Part shown: positions 24,554-32,708 of the stretch, piece by piece
Position numbering within the stretch: the first letter of the stretch is position 1
Layout of the letters: every line of letters starts with the position of its first letter
The notes under the pieces: model-generated
The model's input: the letters and a program-made list of their open reading frames with translations, nothing else
The model's database searches: none
Told to the model about the DNA's origin: nothing
Source of the DNA: Gelria sp. Kuro-4
GTDB taxonomy: Bacteria; Bacillota; DTU030; DUMP01
Length of the DNA: 64,000 nucleotides
Reading direction: 5' to 3'
NCBI RefSeq assembly: GCF_019668485.1
Contig: NZ_AP024619.1
Location: forward strand, 2,816,463 to 2,880,462
Translations under genes and position numbers: made by a program

Positions 24554-25730
24554 TGCTTAGCCCCTCCTTGCTGTTGTCCATGAGCTTCTGTGGCTCAGCA
24601 GCCAGCTTGACTCGGCCGAACCCACGCGTACCCATGCCGCCGATCCCCAAGTGCTCGGCCCACTCCAAGCCTGCCCTTACCACGTCGGCCGGTGTTTCGT
24701 GAACTGGCGAAGAGCGGCTGGAAGCGTGAGTGTTGTCATTGCCTGGGTGCCAGCGGCAACTGTTCAGGTACGAACTCTCATACTGCTGGATCGCCGTTCG
24801 CACTGTGCTGGCAAACTCCTCGCGGGCTTTTTGCAAAGCATCCCCCGGAGCACCCTGATCCTCGGGTAAGGAATAGCCGCCTCGCTCTGTTAGTAGCTTC
24901 GTTATTTCTTGCTCGTTCTTACCAGCCAGCACCTTCTTCCATTCCTGAAGCCGGGCGTAATGAGGGAACCCTCCTCGGTAGTCATCCACTACTGCTTCAA
25001 ACCACAGATACGTGGCCCGGGGAATGGCTTCGTAGGTAAACAGGGCGCGATCGGTCGCTGCGCCGGTCTCAGGGTCAATGCTGACGGAGGTCCTGACTTC
25101 AAGGTTACTGTTGACCACCTGGGAGAACAGCCGCTCAGGGATGATCACCAAGCGGTCCTGGACTGCTTGAAAGGGCATAGCGTTACCGTTCGTGGCCGAT
25201 ATCTTAGCACCGGGGGCAACCTCTAACGCCAGCCAGCCTAGGTTGAGCAAGAACCGGTTGCTAGGTGCAGCCTGTCCCGCAGGCTGGGCAGCAGTGGTCC
25301 AGGCCTCTGCATTCTGCTCCCCCTCGAGCTTGAACTGAAAGCCGGTTTCCTGAAGGAGAGAGAGCGTGGTGACCCAAAGAGGACCTAAGCGGGAGTAAAC
25401 GGGGAAAAGGAGGATGCGCGCATCGCCGACGCTGACCACGCCCGCAAAACCGCCACCTTCGCTTTTGGCGTTACCAAAGGTGTAGCAGATGGGGCAGGTA
25501 ACTTGACCACAGTGTTCTCCCTGTTTGGCACATTGCGGGCGGCCGTAGCGGTACGCTGCATAGTGTCGTAACGTCCCATGTAGTGTGGTGCCAGGGATCT
25601 TCGGCAAACGGGTGCCCGGCTCGCGCATGATGCTCAGGTCCACCCGACCCAGGCGGTACCCTCCTGTGCCGACATGGAGCGGATCCAAGGTTACCAGGAA
25701 ATACCGGTACACCTCATACGGTAAGCCCAT
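24528..25730 (-). CDS. cmr4: Cmr4/Cas7-like RAMP, backbone subunit
   Basis: A 400-residue RAMP protein. The N-terminal segment DPLHVGTGGYRLGRVDLSI followed by IPGTTLHGTLRHYA matches Cmr4; the Asp in RVDLSIMRE is at the position used for target RNA cleavage, so ribonuclease activity is probably intact. A cysteine group (CAKQGEHC, CPIC) after the first domain may bind zinc. A C-terminal GIGGMGTRGFGRV is the RAMP glycine loop. ATG 25730 follows GGGGAG and overlaps cas10 by 17 bp. Confidence 0.85.
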   Translation of the reverse strand: MGLPYEVYRYFLVTLDPLHVGTGGYRLGRVDLSIMREPGTRLPKIPGTTLHGTLRHYAAYRYGRPQCAKQGEHCGQVTCPICYTFGNAKSEGGGFAGVVSVGDARILLFPVYSRLGPLWVTTLSLLQETGFQFKLEGEQNAEAWTTAAQPAGQAAPSNRFLLNLGWLALEVAPGAKISATNGNAMPFQAVQDRLVIIPERLFSQVVNSNLEVRTSVSIDPETGAATDRALFTYEAIPRATYLWFEAVVDDYRGGFPHYARLQEWKKVLAGKNEQEITKLLTERGGYSLPEDQGAPGDALQKAREEFASTVRTAIQQYESSYLNSCRWHPGNDNTHASSRSSPVHETPADVVRAGLEWAEHLGIGGMGTRGFGRVKLAAEPQKLMDNSKEGLSNERGNCAS

Positions 25731-28700
25731 AGTCACCGTCTCCCCTTTCCACCTGGGAATCATTTCGCTTCAGAATCTCAAGGAAAAGTTCCACCGCGTC
25801 CGCCAACCAACCGCGGGCGGCATAGAGAGCGAGTTTCTCTGTATCCGGCCGTGTGCCCGGTTTCCAGGCCGCGGCGGCCACCATATCCCGACAGAACTGG
25901 AGAAATACTGTCTGCCCCTGCGGGCAGCTTTCACCCTGGAGGCCCCACTCCACCCTCTTGGCCTCGATGGTATCACGCAGGATATGAATCTGGTTGAGAG
26001 TCAAACCGCAGCGTAGTTCCCGCCAGATGTCCTCAAGTACATCGCACTCGTCCAGCAGGTAGGGACGACGCCCACGCAGCCTGCCACGGCGCCAGCCCTG
26101 ATCATCGTAGGCGATTTCAAACCTGCGGCCGCCGGTGTCCAAAAACTCAAAGTCGAACGTGGTAGGAATAAACTCAATGCCGTGGTGCAGGATGTCATCT
26201 CGCGGCTGTATCACCTTGACATGCGCTAGCCCTCGCTGCGGTGCAATGCCCTCAAGAGCAACTAGGGGGTACCACTTATCGTCGCTCGTCCCGTCCCCCA
26301 TCTTCAGCGGCACTCGCCAGATGGCGCGCCGGCCATCTGTGCGGCGGCGAAGAACCAGTTCTTGCCAAGTAGCGAAATGGGGATCCCCACGCAGGTAAGA
26401 TGGAGCGACCCGCCCCTCCTTTGTGGCAGTGCTCTCCACATCCCAGACGGCGGGGGGTGAAGACACGCGAAGCATCCGGCGCCCGGCGTCGAGGATAACC
26501 CGAAGCGGTGTACGGCGGAAAGCAAAGACAACCCCGAGATGCAGGGCAAGGCGGGGGCGTACCTTGACCATCTCGCGCTCGTACTTCTGCTTGATGGACC
26601 GCACCAGTTCCAGGGCAGCCTGAGCCGGCACTAAAACCATGAAGGTTTGCGGCTCGGTGAGAATGGAAATGGAGGGGGTGTGATTGGACTCGCTCTTAAC
26701 CTGTACGTCCTCCGCCCGCTCGATAGTGAAATCCCCCACCCGCTTGTCGGAACTTCCATAGCCGGTGGATTGAATCACTGAGAGAGGTTGCCCCAGATGT
26801 GTTTGCAACCAGTGTTGGACGTCCTCGCCTAGCTGCTGCGGCTGGCTGAGGTAAGCGAGATTATCTGCAGTGATAAAGCACTTCCGTTCTCCATCCCAGA
26901 CCACGCTCAGCTTAGCTCCATCTAACAATAATTCGTAGGCCTGGTTGGCTGCCCAATCGCCTGGTTCCCGGCTATGCAGCTCCAGCCGACGAAACTTGCT
27001 CGGTTCCGAACGCTGCTGGAAGTCGTACATAGCCTCCTTCCAGAATTGACGTGTCGTTTCCCAGACACGCCGAAGGCGGGCGAAAGATTCGGAGTGAACC
27101 ACCGGGGTAAGCGGTATTGTTTGAATTGTCGACAGGAAAAAGGTGCAGCCATCGCTCTGCCAACAACACACTTCTAAGATCTTCTTCTTAGCCTCTATGC
27201 CAGCGGGTCTTAAGGTGTGTTTATCGACTACGATGAAATCACAGCCAAAGATCTTAACCTTGCGCTCTGGTATTAACCGGCTGGTGATGGCCGCTTCTTT
27301 CTGCAGGTAGAGGTACAATTCCTCCCCCTCTTGAGCAAGTTCGACAAGGGTGGCCGTGAGAGTGCTCGCCTCTTTGTCCAACAACTGTATTGACAACTGG
27401 TCATGCTGAAACCTTCCAATGTCTGGCTCGTCACCTTCGTGTATACCAATGAGTTCCTGTTTGGCAGCATTCCAGTCGAGGTCGACACTCTTTCTACGGA
27501 CCCTAACCCGCAACTTCTGGCCGTGTGAGGGTACTGCATCACCCAAGAAAGTCGCTCGGGCCAGAATAACGAACCTCTTCGTCCCCTTTTGGGGGTAGTG
27601 CATCCTTTCCATGAACTGCTCTACATCCCAGCGGCCCACCACCAAGGCCAGCCGTCCGTTAACGTCGGCGACTTCGTTAAGCCAAATGGTGTAGGCCTTG
27701 TCACCACCAGCGATACGCTTTACCCAATCGGCTGCTCTACCCTCTCTTAGTTTTAAGCAGGGACAACACATCTTTAATTGGCGCGACTGCTCTGAATACC
27801 TTTGCAGCTCTACCGTACCATCGCTTACCAATTCGGCTCCCCCACCTATGATGCGCACGCCGCAGTAAGGACAAAGCTCACCCTGCTTCTGTCCGGTAGT
27901 GGCGAAGGCCGCGAGATGGACCTCGGCAGTCGGCGGGTCCGTGATCCACTCGCGGATCTGGGTGCCAATGTAGGGCAAGTCTCCTTGGGGACCCCTGTTC
28001 GGGCGGTGGTAGTAGGGGCCAGGTGTTACTTCAAGATGGGGCTTAAGCCCATACACGTCCGCCAGTTTGAGCCCACCTGATACTGGGTCCTGCCTCGGTT
28101 TGTCATCCAAGTGCGTTTTTGCCGTCCACCATTCCGATTGCCAGTCCAGGTCTGGAAAGACATACAGGCTCCCATTCTCGTCCCGATAAACCTCAGTCGC
28201 CACCGGGTATTCTTCCTCCAGGAAGCGCTTCATGGCGTCCAACTCGTTTTTTAGAAGGCATTGCCGCGCCGCGAGGTCGGGGACGCTTACAGCCTGGTCC
28301 AGGAACTCCAGGCCCTTGAGGCCATAGCGCAGAATCCGCCAATACGCTTTCTGCTTCTCTAATTCCTGGTGGCTCGTGGAACCCTTCTGGTGAAGGCTCC
28401 AAATGCCGGCTTTCAAAAAAGCCATCCCAGAGTGACCAACATCCCATACAGTAATGTCGTTAAGCGGTCGCTGGGTGTCGGCCAGAGCCCGTTGCAACCA
28501 GGATTTGACTTGCCTTTCAAATTTCGAGAGGCGAAAGCTCTCTTCATCGGTAGCCAACATCACCTGAATGGCTTTCTCCAGTTCATCTTTGGCCTGGTCA
28601 TAAATAGCGGGGTCAAGAACATCTTTTTCGTATCCGAAAGGGGTGGCCAAGAAGACGCGAAAGCCATCACTACCCGCCGGGTAACCGAGGGGGTGTTGGC

Positions 28701-29211
28701 AGCAAGAGATGCTGTCTTTCTCAGAACCAGAGACCCCGCCGTGGCAGGCGTTCATCAGGTGTGTAAGGTAGGAAGTAGAACCGCGTAACTGTTCGATACC
28801 AAATCGGCCGTTTTGGTCGGCCTCATACAGGAACTGCCAATCGTGACCCACGCCCAGGTACTCGAGCAAATCTCCCAGCCGATAGGTCCTGTCATTTAAC
28901 GGCGGCGGCAGCTGGATCAGCGGCTGGGCTAGTTTGTGGCGGGTGTCAGGTTGTAGCACCGTTAAGGTGCAATCGTCAGGCCCGCCAAACCCCTTCTCCT
29001 TTGGCAGCCCCGAGCAGTCCAGGCTAGGGCAATCCACTTCTCGGATCAGCCCGACGACTTGTTGAAAAAAGTAGCATAATGAGCCCCTGTTCAGCATGCT
29101 CTGTACGAACACACTGGAAACCTTCCCTAGATTGTGCAGCAAAGCACCGGCCGAGGCCAAGAGCACGTCCTCGCGATACTGAGCCAGATCCTGCATTATC
29201 TTCTTAACCAT
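25714..29211 (-). CDS. cas10: Cas10-family protein with degenerate HD and GGDD motifs (Csx11-like)
   Basis: A 1165-residue large subunit. Near the N-terminus the HD-type motif reads LLHNLGK, so the metal-binding Asp is replaced by Asn. A Cys4 site (CPYC and CCPC) follows mid-protein. In the C-terminal palm, the position of GGDD reads TEPQTFMVLVPA, followed by the normal LALHLGVVFAF and ILDAGRRML segments. Both DNase and cyclic oligoadenylate active sites therefore look dead, as described for Csx11/subtype III-C proteins. ATG 29211 overlaps the upstream gene by 8 bp with AGGAGTGAG before it. Confidence 0.85.
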   Translation of the reverse strand: MVKKIMQDLAQYREDVLLASAGALLHNLGKVSSVFVQSMLNRGSLCYFFQQVVGLIREVDCPSLDCSGLPKEKGFGGPDDCTLTVLQPDTRHKLAQPLIQLPPPLNDRTYRLGDLLEYLGVGHDWQFLYEADQNGRFGIEQLRGSTSYLTHLMNACHGGVSGSEKDSISCCQHPLGYPAGSDGFRVFLATPFGYEKDVLDPAIYDQAKDELEKAIQVMLATDEESFRLSKFERQVKSWLQRALADTQRPLNDITVWDVGHSGMAFLKAGIWSLHQKGSTSHQELEKQKAYWRILRYGLKGLEFLDQAVSVPDLAARQCLLKNELDAMKRFLEEEYPVATEVYRDENGSLYVFPDLDWQSEWWTAKTHLDDKPRQDPVSGGLKLADVYGLKPHLEVTPGPYYHRPNRGPQGDLPYIGTQIREWITDPPTAEVHLAAFATTGQKQGELCPYCGVRIIGGGAELVSDGTVELQRYSEQSRQLKMCCPCLKLREGRAADWVKRIAGGDKAYTIWLNEVADVNGRLALVVGRWDVEQFMERMHYPQKGTKRFVILARATFLGDAVPSHGQKLRVRVRRKSVDLDWNAAKQELIGIHEGDEPDIGRFQHDQLSIQLLDKEASTLTATLVELAQEGEELYLYLQKEAAITSRLIPERKVKIFGCDFIVVDKHTLRPAGIEAKKKILEVCCWQSDGCTFFLSTIQTIPLTPVVHSESFARLRRVWETTRQFWKEAMYDFQQRSEPSKFRRLELHSREPGDWAANQAYELLLDGAKLSVVWDGERKCFITADNLAYLSQPQQLGEDVQHWLQTHLGQPLSVIQSTGYGSSDKRVGDFTIERAEDVQVKSESNHTPSISILTEPQTFMVLVPAQAALELVRSIKQKYEREMVKVRPRLALHLGVVFAFRRTPLRVILDAGRRMLRVSSPPAVWDVESTATKEGRVAPSYLRGDPHFATWQELVLRRRTDGRRAIWRVPLKMGDGTSDDKWYPLVALEGIAPQRGLAHVKVIQPRDDILHHGIEFIPTTFDFEFLDTGGRRFEIAYDDQGWRRGRLRGRRPYLLDECDVLEDIWRELRCGLTLNQIHILRDTIEAKRVEWGLQGESCPQGQTVFLQFCRDMVAAAAWKPGTRPDTEKLALYAARGWLADAVELFLEILKRNDSQVERGDGDYGLTV

Positions 29212-30616
29212 AATTCTCACTCCTAAGCTCATTGAGGCGCTGCTTGAGCTCAATAAAACTTGTGAAGGATTTCTCAACCACGTTCGAGGGAGTAGGCTCT
29301 GCTCCCTGGGATTTCGGAAAGTTGGACCGGCCCACTTGCTCTAACCAGCGCCGGAAACGCTTGAACTCGCCCAGTGAACCGCCCCCGCTGGGCGCCGCAT
29401 TGCGGTATTCGGTGTTGCTCAATAAACGTCGATCTTCACGAAGAAACTGCGCCCTGACGTGATTATCCGCGGTAAGGTATTTGCGGTACTCATCGGGAAT
29501 ATCAACCTGTTGAAGACCTTGTTTCAGTTCTTGATGTACGGTGCTGAGCCTGATAGTTCCCTCCCCCAGCACCTCACCTACGATGCCGAAACCGCCAGAT
29601 GTTTTTGCACCAATGCCGTATAAAGTGAGCATCTTCTCGAGCCCCTCAGCCACTGCTTCCAGATCAGCCAATGCCTTAACCACCGACTTTTCACCGCTTC
29701 CTTCACATGGCCCAAAAGGCACATAGAAGATGGCAAATCGTCCCTGCTGACCTTTGGGAATGGTCTCCAGATAGATAGGTTTTGTGCCAGCACCGGATAC
29801 CCGGTCATGGGGGTTGATTACCTCTAAACCGGTCTCGGCAAAAACCGTGGGGTAAAAATGCAGCCGTCCCGCCAGGTACCCTGTGGGCGCGATTCGTCGC
29901 AGATATGCCCTGTACTCCACTGCCAACTGAGGGCCGCCTGCTTGGTCCAGATAAGCATTGAAGCGGTCCGCACCATTCCCCTCCGCTGCCTTCTGTTCTT
30001 CCAACTCAACTTCTTTCTCGTTACCAAAGAGGCGGACGATCTGCAGCCGCCGGCGGATGAACTCTTCGCCAGCGGCATCCTGGCCTTGCTCGTTCCACCA
30101 CTCAACCAAATTGCGAACCATACTGGCGCGCAGCGAGCCCTTCCACTGGGCGGGGCTGATGTAGGGCAGTTTAAAGACCGCTTCTCGCTTAATGGGGTTG
30201 TCTAGAAAATGAAAATAATTGTCGTCCTTGCTCAGGTAAGGTTTAGCCAAAGTAACGTGAAAATCCAGCGTCCAGGATCCCGGGGGAAATCCGGCCAGGC
30301 AAGGCGGACCGGGAATCAGCTGATTCCACAACGTCAAGCAAGTTGAGCTCGATCCCCTTTTGCTGCAGTTCTTGCGCCACCAATCCACAAGCCAATCTTT
30401 ATCGACACCTATGATTGTTAAGTAGAAATGGAGGAAATGCGGCCACAGCCCATCTTTTTGAAACACCTTCGAAGTCAGCTCAGCCCGTTCCCGTTCAGCT
30501 CCCTGCTTCTCGTCTTTTGAAACGCCCTTTCCATCGATACGTCCTATAAGGGTCTGGATTGTCACAAGTTCCGCAGCATATTTCGCAGCCAGCCAAGCCA
30601 GGTATTCTTGCGGCAC
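29204..30616 (-). CDS. Cmr6-like RAMP protein
   Basis: A 470-residue RAMP protein. After a helical N-terminal extension come KLPYISPAQWKGSLRA, LFGNE, GRLHFYPTVF, LEVINPHDR and the C-terminal loop YGIGAKTSGGFG. The order and spacing fit Cmr6, though it is longer than usual because of about 110 extra N-terminal and 100 C-terminal residues. It would sit at the 3' end of the crRNA in the effector. It starts one base after the cmr1 stop. Confidence 0.75.
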   Translation of the reverse strand: MPQEYLAWLAAKYAAELVTIQTLIGRIDGKGVSKDEKQGAERERAELTSKVFQKDGLWPHFLHFYLTIIGVDKDWLVDWWRKNCSKRGSSSTCLTLWNQLIPGPPCLAGFPPGSWTLDFHVTLAKPYLSKDDNYFHFLDNPIKREAVFKLPYISPAQWKGSLRASMVRNLVEWWNEQGQDAAGEEFIRRRLQIVRLFGNEKEVELEEQKAAEGNGADRFNAYLDQAGGPQLAVEYRAYLRRIAPTGYLAGRLHFYPTVFAETGLEVINPHDRVSGAGTKPIYLETIPKGQQGRFAIFYVPFGPCEGSGEKSVVKALADLEAVAEGLEKMLTLYGIGAKTSGGFGIVGEVLGEGTIRLSTVHQELKQGLQQVDIPDEYRKYLTADNHVRAQFLREDRRLLSNTEYRNAAPSGGGSLGEFKRFRRWLEQVGRSNFPKSQGAEPTPSNVVEKSFTSFIELKQRLNELRSENYG

Positions 30617-30617
30617 A

Positions 30618-31808
30618 CTATCCCTCCTTCACAGCGGTGGAGGTACCCTGGGTAACGTTCATCAACTGACGCAGGAAGTGAGTCCCCACCAGGCCCTCAG
30701 TACACTCCTGCCAATCCACCCCGGTTATGCTGCCACCCGGGATGAAGCCCAGGACACTCTCTTGGGGAGATTTCAGGTGGGTCTGAAGCTTGTTGAGAAA
30801 CAGTTGGCGGTTGAAACCTGAGGGAACAGTGTTACCTCTTGGCAGCCAGCCCCACAACCGTAACTCCCACATGGCCTTGCCGAGCGGATAAGCCCAGGAA
30901 ACATTGATTCTGCCGGCCTGTCGCTTCTGGGAGCCCGCAAAACCGAACAACCATTTATCGACCTCACCGGTAGAAACGGCACCCGGCGGTGACCACAGCT
31001 TCTTACCCTCCGGCTCAAATCTCAACCAGTTCTTTACCAAAGGGGTAACCGGTACAGCAGAATAAGAGTGCGCGTGGCACCAATCAAGCACTTTTTTCCG
31101 CATGCCACCCAGGCCAGATAACCAGTCATCGGTGATCTTGAATCTGACTTTGGCAAAGAACATGTCCCTGAGATTAGGCAAAGCCTGTTGGTCTGGCCGG
31201 TCCGCGCGCAATAGAGTGTGTTGGGTAAGCTTGGCCAGACCTTCTTGAAACTGCTCGAGACCCGCTCCCTGGTCCGCTGGGTCCAGCAGCTCCACCACAC
31301 CATAGCCGAGACGCGTTTTGGCCCCGATGGCCGCCCAGCGGGCTGCTATGGTCAGGGGGAAAAGAACCACTGCCGGTTCAAAGTGGGGACTCAGCCCGAT
31401 GATTTCCAGGGTCGTATCCCTGCTTACACCTGGCTGGAGGGTCCAACCATGCGTACGGTCTCGAGGCTTGATAGGAAGGGAAACCACAGCCGTCCCTGTC
31501 CACTCAGCTGCCTGACCGACCTGTAAGCGAAAGCTCCGCCGCCTCCCTGTCGCACCAAAGATGGCACAACCTATACAGTAATGATCCGGATGGTCTTTGT
31601 AAGGGCAAGGGTCAACCCCGGCTTCATTTCCATGGGTTGGATCACAGACATAGCGCCCCAAGGCACGCAGCACCGCTTCCGTCCACCAGCGCAGGCTTCC
31701 CAGCAACCCTGTTTCCTTGATCTCGTTTGACTGGCGCCTTATGTCACCGGTCCACAAGGGAGTTCTTGGGACAAACGTCACCCGGGTGATAGAACCGCCC
31801 ATCTCCAT
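30618..31808 (-). CDS. cmr1: Cmr1-type RAMP protein
   Basis: A 396-residue protein, first gene of the effector operon. FVPRTPLWTGD, NEIKETGLLGSLRWWTEAVLRALG and the CIGCAIFG segment are clear Cmr1 signatures, with the glycine loop AIGAKTRLGYGVVEL further on. ATG 31808 is used because AGGAAGGGG precedes it; GTG 31832 is a weaker option. No cas6, cas1, cas2, CARF gene or repeat array was found on either side. Confidence 0.88.
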   Translation of the reverse strand: MEMGGSITRVTFVPRTPLWTGDIRRQSNEIKETGLLGSLRWWTEAVLRALGRYVCDPTHGNEAGVDPCPYKDHPDHYCIGCAIFGATGRRRSFRLQVGQAAEWTGTAVVSLPIKPRDRTHGWTLQPGVSRDTTLEIIGLSPHFEPAVVLFPLTIAARWAAIGAKTRLGYGVVELLDPADQGAGLEQFQEGLAKLTQHTLLRADRPDQQALPNLRDMFFAKVRFKITDDWLSGLGGMRKKVLDWCHAHSYSAVPVTPLVKNWLRFEPEGKKLWSPPGAVSTGEVDKWLFGFAGSQKRQAGRINVSWAYPLGKAMWELRLWGWLPRGNTVPSGFNRQLFLNKLQTHLKSPQESVLGFIPGGSITGVDWQECTEGLVGTHFLRQLMNVTQGTSTAVKEG

Positions 31809-32251
31809 TCCCCTTCCTACCGATATCCTCACATATACTCAGTCAAGGGTTTTTATTAGAGTATTGGCACTCACGATAAGACATCCTCTTTTATGATAAG
31901 ATTCCATAGATTTTGCTAAGTTCCTGCCACTTACTGTGTTCCGCCTGAAGTCGGGCATCCTAAGTCCCTCTTGCCCGACAATGCCCGCGGCCTTCGCGAT
32001 TTAGGTTGGCCAGCGGTGGCCTGCGGAAAACTTTTTGGTAACGGGAAATGTAGTCCTCGAGCAAGGAGCTGTCCCAAAGCTGCGTCGTACCTCCAAGCGT
32101 GAAAGACCGAAGCGCCATTATCGCCATGAGTTGGCACCGCCTGTTCCCGGTTTTTTCGCGGCAGTAACACATCGCTGCACCGCCGCATACCAATGATGTA
32201 GGGCATCACTCCCGACTCAAGGCAATACCGGCCCAGAAAGGGGGATGGCAT
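31809..32251. other. intergenic region upstream of CRISPR operon
   Basis: About 440 bp without a gene I can support. The AT-rich part nearest cmr1 (31830-31920) probably carries the operon promoter; TTGACT occurs on the minus strand near 31845 but without a convincing -10. A short direct repeat TCTTATC occurs twice on the minus strand. Two overlapping minus frames (31931-32356 and 31960-32193) have no recognisable protein features. Confidence 0.4.
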
Positions 32252-32344
32252 ATGCCTGAAGGCTTCTTTGGTGGTTGGTGGTGGATCCTCATCATTATCA
32301 TCCTCATCATTCTGCTCTTCTGTTGCTGCTGCTTCCGGCGTTAA
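32252..32344 (+). CDS. tiny hydrophobic Gly/Trp/Cys peptide (spore-type)
   Basis: A 30-residue peptide: GFFGGWWW at the N-terminus, then ten straight aliphatic residues, then FCCCCF and two arginines. AAAGGGGGAT lies a few bases before ATG 32252. Tiny Gly-rich, single-helix, Cys-ended peptides of this type are common in endospore formers and some are spore-associated. A 12-bp stem hairpin follows at 32380. Confidence 0.6.
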   Translation: MPEGFFGGWWWILIIIILIILLFCCCCFRR

Positions 32345-32379
32345 CTCAGCCAACACTTAATCGGAATAAGGAAACGTTC

Positions 32380-32406
32380 GGCCCCGAACCGGAGCGGTTC
32401 GGGGCC
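32380..32406 (+). terminator. stem-loop after tiny peptide gene
   Basis: A perfect 12-bp stem GGCCCCGAACCG / CGGTTCGGGGCC with a 3-base loop, 36 bp past the stop. No clear T-run follows, so termination is likely but not certain. Confidence 0.55.
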
Positions 32407-32571
32407 GCCTTGGATCATCCCCCGGGTAAGCCCGGCGCACGTTCGCGTCCCGGCGCAGATTGGATCGAAGAAGGCAACGACGGCTGCAGCCCGCGGGAAA
32501 GCTTGCAGGCCCGCTTGGCCTGGATAAGATTCGTGCGGCCGATGGACTTCCCGTCGCCCGGTCCAGAGAAT

Positions 32572-32629
32572 TCGGCTACGGAAGCGAAGTACGTGTGATT
32601 GCTGGGTGCCTGCGATTCCCCGGCGTCGG
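32572..32629 (-). pseudogene. 58-bp fragment of a rubrerythrin gene
   Basis: Colinear, gap-free similarity to 20743-20800, the 5' part of rbr, including GGCTACGGAAGCGAAGTA and GTGCCTGCGATTCCCCGGCG. The match ends abruptly on both sides. It lies in the gap before the M20 peptidase gene. Confidence 0.75.
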
Positions 32630-32708
32630 GCCACTTTTTAGTAATATCGGCAAGCCGGCCGCATAAGCTGGGATTAAGAGAGAACACAGGAAAAAGGAGG
32701 TACCCAAG

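Noticed and set aside
31809..32251. CRISPR array next to the type III operon
   Set aside because: No regularly spaced direct repeats of 25-40 bp were seen here, in 23094-23196, or elsewhere in the window.
31931..32356. 141-codon minus-strand frame, acidic start
   Set aside because: It overlaps the tiny peptide gene on the other strand, whose repetitive ATC/CTC codons create the acidic run, and no domain is recognisable.
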